The notes under the pieces are model-generated. The model ran no database searches and was not told where the DNA came from. It saw only the letters and a list, made by a program, of their open reading frames with translations. Position numbers and translations under genes: made by a program. DNA of 64,000 nt. It comes from Zhenpiania hominis. Lineage in GTDB: Bacteria > Bacillota > Clostridia > Peptostreptococcales > Anaerovoracaceae. The stretch is from assembly GCF_014333425.1 (NCBI RefSeq), contig NZ_JACRYT010000002.1:186001-250000 (forward strand). Direction: 5' to 3'. This document shows, in pieces, positions 60,650 to 64,000 of this stretch; positions within the stretch are counted from its first letter, which is position 1, and the number at the start of each line of letters is the position of its first letter.

Positions 60650-61153
60650 TTAGGTATTTTTAAGAGCTTTCGCAAACTTTTTTGAGATTTTTTTCATCGC
60701 CCCGTCAAGGGAGAGAGAAACACTGGCTTTCGTTACTCCTTCGAGCTTTGCAATCTCCGTAACGGACTTTTCTTCGGCACAGTACATCCAAATACGCCGG
60801 TACTGCTTGGCGTTCAAAATGCTCCTGAGTGCAGCCAGTCGCCGCTCCGTCATAGCTTTCTTTACGGCCTGCAAATCAGCCTCAATGATCTTCGAGAAAA
60901 ATTCATCCTCTGCGGACTGGACTGTGCCGATCACATCCAGGCACTCATTCAGATCCACACGGTTATCGTTGAAGCTGCGGCCGCTTTTTTCTCTCTCGTG
61001 GTAATCCTCATCAGACCAGGCTTTCCATTTCAGAAATTCTTCCTCGCTGGAAAAGTCGGCGCGGGTGAGCCGGATGTGTCCGCTGACGCTTATGTAGATG
61101 ATGCTGTCCTGATCGTGTTTGTTCAGGGCATATTCACTTTTCTTATCAAACAT
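60650..61153 (-). CDS. Sigma-70-like regulator of the element
   Basis: A 167-residue protein with a sigma region 4-like helix-turn-helix at its C-terminus (RRIWMYCAEEKSVTEIAKLEGVTKASVSLSLDGAMKKI). The N-terminal half (DQDSIIYISVSGHIRLTRAD) does not resemble a full sigma factor. This type of short sigma-like protein is common in Tn916-like elements upstream of xis/int. The start is at ATG 61153 after ATGGAGGACAAGT; an earlier codon at 61171 is less likely. Confidence 0.85.
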   Translation of the reverse strand: MFDKKSEYALNKHDQDSIIYISVSGHIRLTRADFSSEEEFLKWKAWSDEDYHEREKSGRSFNDNRVDLNECLDVIGTVQSAEDEFFSKIIEADLQAVKKAMTERRLAALRSILNAKQYRRIWMYCAEEKSVTEIAKLEGVTKASVSLSLDGAMKKISKKFAKALKNT

Positions 61154-61619
61154 ACTTGTCCTCCATTTCAATTCAGGGGGTGGTGGGTGAACAGTGAATT
61201 GAAATGGAGATGGCGGGGACCGGCAACCTACGGAGAACCGCAGGATATGACAAAAAACGCCTGACTGGATATAATCCAGCCAGACGCTATCTGGTGTGTT
61301 CTGTTGTTTCCCTACATGGTATAGTTCATCTTCTTGTGCATAGGTCCCCGTTGCCGGGGACAGACTTTTTTTGGCAGGTAAATTCCTGCCGAATTATGTC
61401 GAAACCCTCTGTGCTTCACGGCGGCTCCCTCCTAAAGCCGCCGTAACATTCAGCACAGGGTCGTCATCCTCATAAGGGCATGAAGAACGGCGGCCTTGAA
61501 ATGTGTTTCAAAACCGCCGCCAGGATAAAGTTATGTAATGGGCGCACGAAACTACCTACCCCAGCAACGGTTTTTTTCTTTCCCCGTTTACCGGGGCAGG
61601 ATAGTCTCAATTATTTAGT
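61154..61619. other. Highly structured element region without genes
   Basis: At least four hairpins in succession: a CTGGATATAATCCAG-type stem near 61264, GTCCCC / GGGGAC near 61346 followed by TTTTTTT, GGCAGG / CCTGCC near 61373, and GCGGC / GCCGC near 61420-61520. A CCCCG / CGGGG stem lies near 61581. It is likely a regulatory or terminator cluster between two transcripts; no known RNA family recognised. Confidence 0.4.
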
Positions 61620-61991
61620 TCAGTCCTGTTCTTGTTCGGCTGCCTCTTTCAGCCGGTCAAAACTCTCGTCGCTGATGATGTGTTCAATCCGGCAGGCGTC
61701 GGCCTCCGCAGTTTTGGGGTCAACGCCTGCGGCGATAAGCTGCTCGGTAAAGAAGCAGTGACGCTCGTAGATTTTTTCGGCAACCTCGCGGCCCACATCG
61801 GTCAGATGGAGAAAGTGATCTTCGTCCATCGTAAGAAAGCCGCCGTCCCGCAAAGTAGCCACTGCATGGCACACGCTGGGCTTTGACACCTCCATGTGCC
61901 GGGCCACATCTACGGAGCGTACCATACCGAGTTTCTTTTGGAGAACAAGGATGGTTTCCAGGTAGTCCTCCCCGGACGCATGAAGTTTCAT
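61620..61991 (-). CDS. DtxR/MntR-family metal-dependent regulator
   Basis: A 123-residue metalloregulator. The N-terminal winged helix carries GEDYLETILVLQKKLG and VDVARHMEVSKPSVCHAVATLRDGGFL. The dimer and metal-binding part has LTDVGREVAEKIYERHCFFTEQL and the RIEHIISDESFDRL Glu/His pair. It is three bases behind the fused ABC ATPase gene, so it probably controls the transporter in response to a divalent metal. Confidence 0.92.
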   Translation of the reverse strand: MKLHASGEDYLETILVLQKKLGMVRSVDVARHMEVSKPSVCHAVATLRDGGFLTMDEDHFLHLTDVGREVAEKIYERHCFFTEQLIAAGVDPKTAEADACRIEHIISDESFDRLKEAAEQEQD

Positions 61992-61994
61992 CTT

Positions 61995-63476
61995 TCATCT
62001 CCTTTTCCTTTGTGGCCCGAAGAATAATTCTAACTGCTGTTTATTTTGCAAATTCCAGCCGCCATGCCAACTCACTTCTCCATTTTCAATGAAAATGAAG
62101 TAATCACAGCATCTTTCTATCAATTCCGGGTCATGCGTAATAATGAACAATGTTTTTCCCGCTTTTTGCAATTTTCTAAGCACCTTTGCGACTTCCTCCA
62201 TGTGGCGAAAGTCTAATCCGCTGGTCGGTTCATCAAAAATCATGATTTCCCGGCCAGATGCCACAGCGCTGGCTACTGCCACTCGTTGTTGCTGACCACC
62301 AGACAAAGACATAGGATGCCGTTCAGTAAATGGCGTCAAATTTAGATCAGATAAAATTTTCTCTGCTATTGGCCGATTTTCTTCTTCGTCTCCATCCATA
62401 CTCAAAAGAACTTCATCCAACACATCTTCTGTAAAAAGTTGATGGCTTGGATTTTGCATCACCATATAACATTGATTGAGACGTTTTTTTCGTAAGTAAG
62501 TTTTCCCCTTTATCGTAATTGCCCCGGATGCCTTTTTTTCCAAACCACATAAGCAACGGGCGAAAGTTGTTTTTCCTGCGCCATTATTGCCTATAACCCC
62601 CACAATGCTGCCTTGTGGAATTACAAGATGTTCAACTTTTAACACTAAACTCTCAGCATACGCAAATCGGAAATCGGATAAAATGATTTCGTCTTTGTTC
62701 TTTGCTGTAAAAGTGTGATGATTGTGGAATGTCACCGGGTAAAGAGAACGAAGTCCCATACGCGATATTTCATCCGGGGGGATTTTTCGGAAATCAGCTA
62801 TTGAGAAGTCATTCTCAATCTGTCCGTCTTTCATGTAAAGAACGCGGTCTGCCAAATCCATTAAATAACTTAGTCTGTGTTCAGCAATTAAAATAGTTTT
62901 GCCTTGATTTTTCCAAAGTGTAATAACTTCTGCAAGTTCACGAATAGATTTTATATCCAGATTGGAAGATGGTTCATCTAATACAAAAACCTCCGGCTCC
63001 ATCATGGCTGCCGACGCACAAGCTATTTTTTGCTTTTCTCCTCCTGAAAGCGCAAAGATACTTCTGTCCATCAACGTTTCAATATGCAGCTCCGCCACTG
63101 TTCTTTTCATCCGGGCGATAATCTCATTTTCCGCTATCCCCAAGTTTTCACATCCGAAAGCCAATTCAGAATTTGTATCAACGGCAAAAAACTGACTCCG
63201 TGGATTTTGAAATACCGAGCCTGTCAGAGAAGCAATTTCGTACAACGGTTTTTCTACAATACTTTTCCCATCAATAAAAACGCTCCCCTCAAGCCGTCCC
63301 TCATAATAGTTTGGTATAAGTCCGTTTAACAGCCTGGTCAATGTGGTTTTCCCACAGCCTGACTCACCGCAGAGCAGGACAACCTGACCGTCCGGAATCG
63401 TAAAATTGATGTTATGAAGCTGCCCGGCATGATCGCCGTTTTCATAGGCAAAAGAAACATTTTGAAATTCAATCAT
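61995..63476 (-). CDS. ECF-type ABC transporter, two ATPase domains fused
   Basis: A 493-residue protein with two complete ABC ATPase domains. Domain one has Walker A CGESGCGKTT, Q-loop VFQNPRSQFF, signature LSGGEKQKIA and Walker B FVLDEPSSNLD. Domain two has Walker A GNNGAGKTT, QNPSHQLF, signature LSGGQQQRVA and FDEPTSGLD. The QNPxxQ(F/L)F pattern is the mark of energy-coupling-factor ATPases (EcfA). Fused ATPases occur in group I ECF systems such as the YkoD type. It overlaps the T-subunit gene by four bases (ATGA), so one operon with the DtxR-type regulator. Confidence 0.93.
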   Translation of the reverse strand: MIEFQNVSFAYENGDHAGQLHNINFTIPDGQVVLLCGESGCGKTTLTRLLNGLIPNYYEGRLEGSVFIDGKSIVEKPLYEIASLTGSVFQNPRSQFFAVDTNSELAFGCENLGIAENEIIARMKRTVAELHIETLMDRSIFALSGGEKQKIACASAAMMEPEVFVLDEPSSNLDIKSIRELAEVITLWKNQGKTILIAEHRLSYLMDLADRVLYMKDGQIENDFSIADFRKIPPDEISRMGLRSLYPVTFHNHHTFTAKNKDEIILSDFRFAYAESLVLKVEHLVIPQGSIVGVIGNNGAGKTTFARCLCGLEKKASGAITIKGKTYLRKKRLNQCYMVMQNPSHQLFTEDVLDEVLLSMDGDEEENRPIAEKILSDLNLTPFTERHPMSLSGGQQQRVAVASAVASGREIMIFDEPTSGLDFRHMEEVAKVLRKLQKAGKTLFIITHDPELIERCCDYFIFIENGEVSWHGGWNLQNKQQLELFFGPQRKRR

Positions 63477-64000
63477 GCCAACACCCCCAGCAGTCCAATT
63501 TTCCGTAAGATGGTCAGAATAAAAAGCACAGCACAAAATGTAATGAGAACTATATCTAATGCCTTAAACCCGATCTTGCAGATATTAGTACGACGTACTG
63601 GCGCTCCAAGTCCGCGGGTTAAAGCCGCCGCAGACAATTCCTCACCAATTTTAATAGAGCAAATCATCATCGGGACAAACCGATATTCCAGCATTTTGAC
63701 AGTTTTCTTCCCGCCAAACCGAATCCCCCGCATCCGCATAGCGTCACCAATCGCATGGTATTCCTCGCCCACTGTGGGGAAAAAGCGGAACATAACAGAC
63801 AGAGGAATAATCAGCTTTTCCGTCAAATGAATACGTTGCATGGCGGCTACAAGCTCACTGACTGTTGTTGTACGAACGGTGTAATATCCCATTGCCAGTC
63901 CTGGCAACACACGGGAAATAAAGCCGCACAAAAAGAGCAAAACAAAATTTGTAGCCCCGGTAGTCACAGGCACAACAAACTGTTCCCCAAGATAGCAGGT
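63473..64000 (-). CDS. ECF transporter T subunit (5' end cut by window)
   Basis: C-terminal 175 residues of an EcfT-like transmembrane subunit, still open at base 64000. SVMFRFFPTVGEEYHAIGDAMRMRG and EELSAAALTRGLGAPVRR carry the two Ala-Arg-Gly-type coupling motifs (MRMRG, LTRGLG) that contact the ATPases. Several hydrophobic segments surround them. The missing start and the substrate-binding S subunit are probably beyond the right edge, so the cargo (metal, vitamin) cannot be told; the DtxR-type regulator hints at metal. Confidence 0.9.
   Translation of the reverse strand, partial: TCYLGEQFVVPVTTGATNFVLLFLCGFISRVLPGLAMGYYTVRTTTVSELVAAMQRIHLTEKLIIPLSVMFRFFPTVGEEYHAIGDAMRMRGIRFGGKKTVKMLEYRFVPMMICSIKIGEELSAAALTRGLGAPVRRTNICKIGFKALDIVLITFCAVLFILTILRKIGLLGVLA

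Noticed and set aside
58312..64000. CRISPR array or restriction system in the element
   Set aside because: No regularly spaced repeats or Cas, methylase or nuclease motifs were seen in this part or elsewhere in the window.

Overview
The window looks like chromosome of an anaerobic Clostridia-type Bacillota, probably host-associated. The signs are strong AGGAGG ribosome binding sites, TTGACA/TATAAT promoters, an FMN riboswitch of Firmicutes type, an archaeal-type phosphoglycerate mutase, Gram-positive sortase-type surface proteins, and a Tn916-like integration module at the right end. I cannot name a genus from sequence reading alone.

Layout. 1-10.8 kb is housekeeping: a D,D-carboxypeptidase cut by the left edge, phosphoglycerate mutase, serC divergent from a serA-like gene, YihY/RdgB, a duplicated DUF6506 protein, a hydroxypyruvate/glycerate dehydrogenase, a wall amidase, and a PiT phosphate transporter with its DUF47 partner. 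10.8-16.4 kb holds an M18 aminopeptidase, a YbjQ/SPFH/coiled-coil-RHH operon and an MFS transporter under an FMN riboswitch (a probable flavin transporter). 16.7-21.9 kb is a glycerate locus: glycerate kinase, NhaC-type antiporter and C69 peptidase, with a divergent CdaR regulator. 22-28.8 kb has tRNA-Ala, wall-active proteins, a membrane protein fused to a cytidylate-kinase-like domain under a tandem-MarR regulator, and asnS. 30.4-32.9 kb is greA-lysS, with a LysRS carrying an extra C-terminal tRNA-binding domain.

33-43.9 kb is an organophosphonate-type catabolic island: phnW, phnX, an OPA-like MFS transporter, a HAD phosphatase, a hydantoinase/oxoprolinase protein, a saccharopine-dehydrogenase-like enzyme and a DeoR regulator. 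It is visibly decaying. The response regulator, the histidine kinase and a second MFS copy are broken by deletions, and phnX has a single-base frameshift near its 3' end. 44-47 kb has small regulators, a secreted metallophosphoesterase and an HD protein. 47.3-54.2 kb encodes two large sortase-type surface proteins (GLUG repeats; InlB-type repeats), the first behind an attenuator-like leader. 54.3-58.3 kb returns to core genes (rlmH, WalJ-like, DUF362). From about 58.4 kb to the right edge lies one end of an integrative element: integrase, excisionase behind a strong terminator, sigma-like factor, DtxR-type regulator and an ECF-type transporter with fused ATPases whose T subunit runs off the window.

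The most interesting items are the tandem-MarR regulator with its tandem operator-like repeats controlling a membrane-kinase fusion, the FMN-riboswitch MFS transporter, the decaying phosphonate island, and the attenuator-like signals before the first surface protein and before xis. All assignments come from reading motifs; no database search was run.
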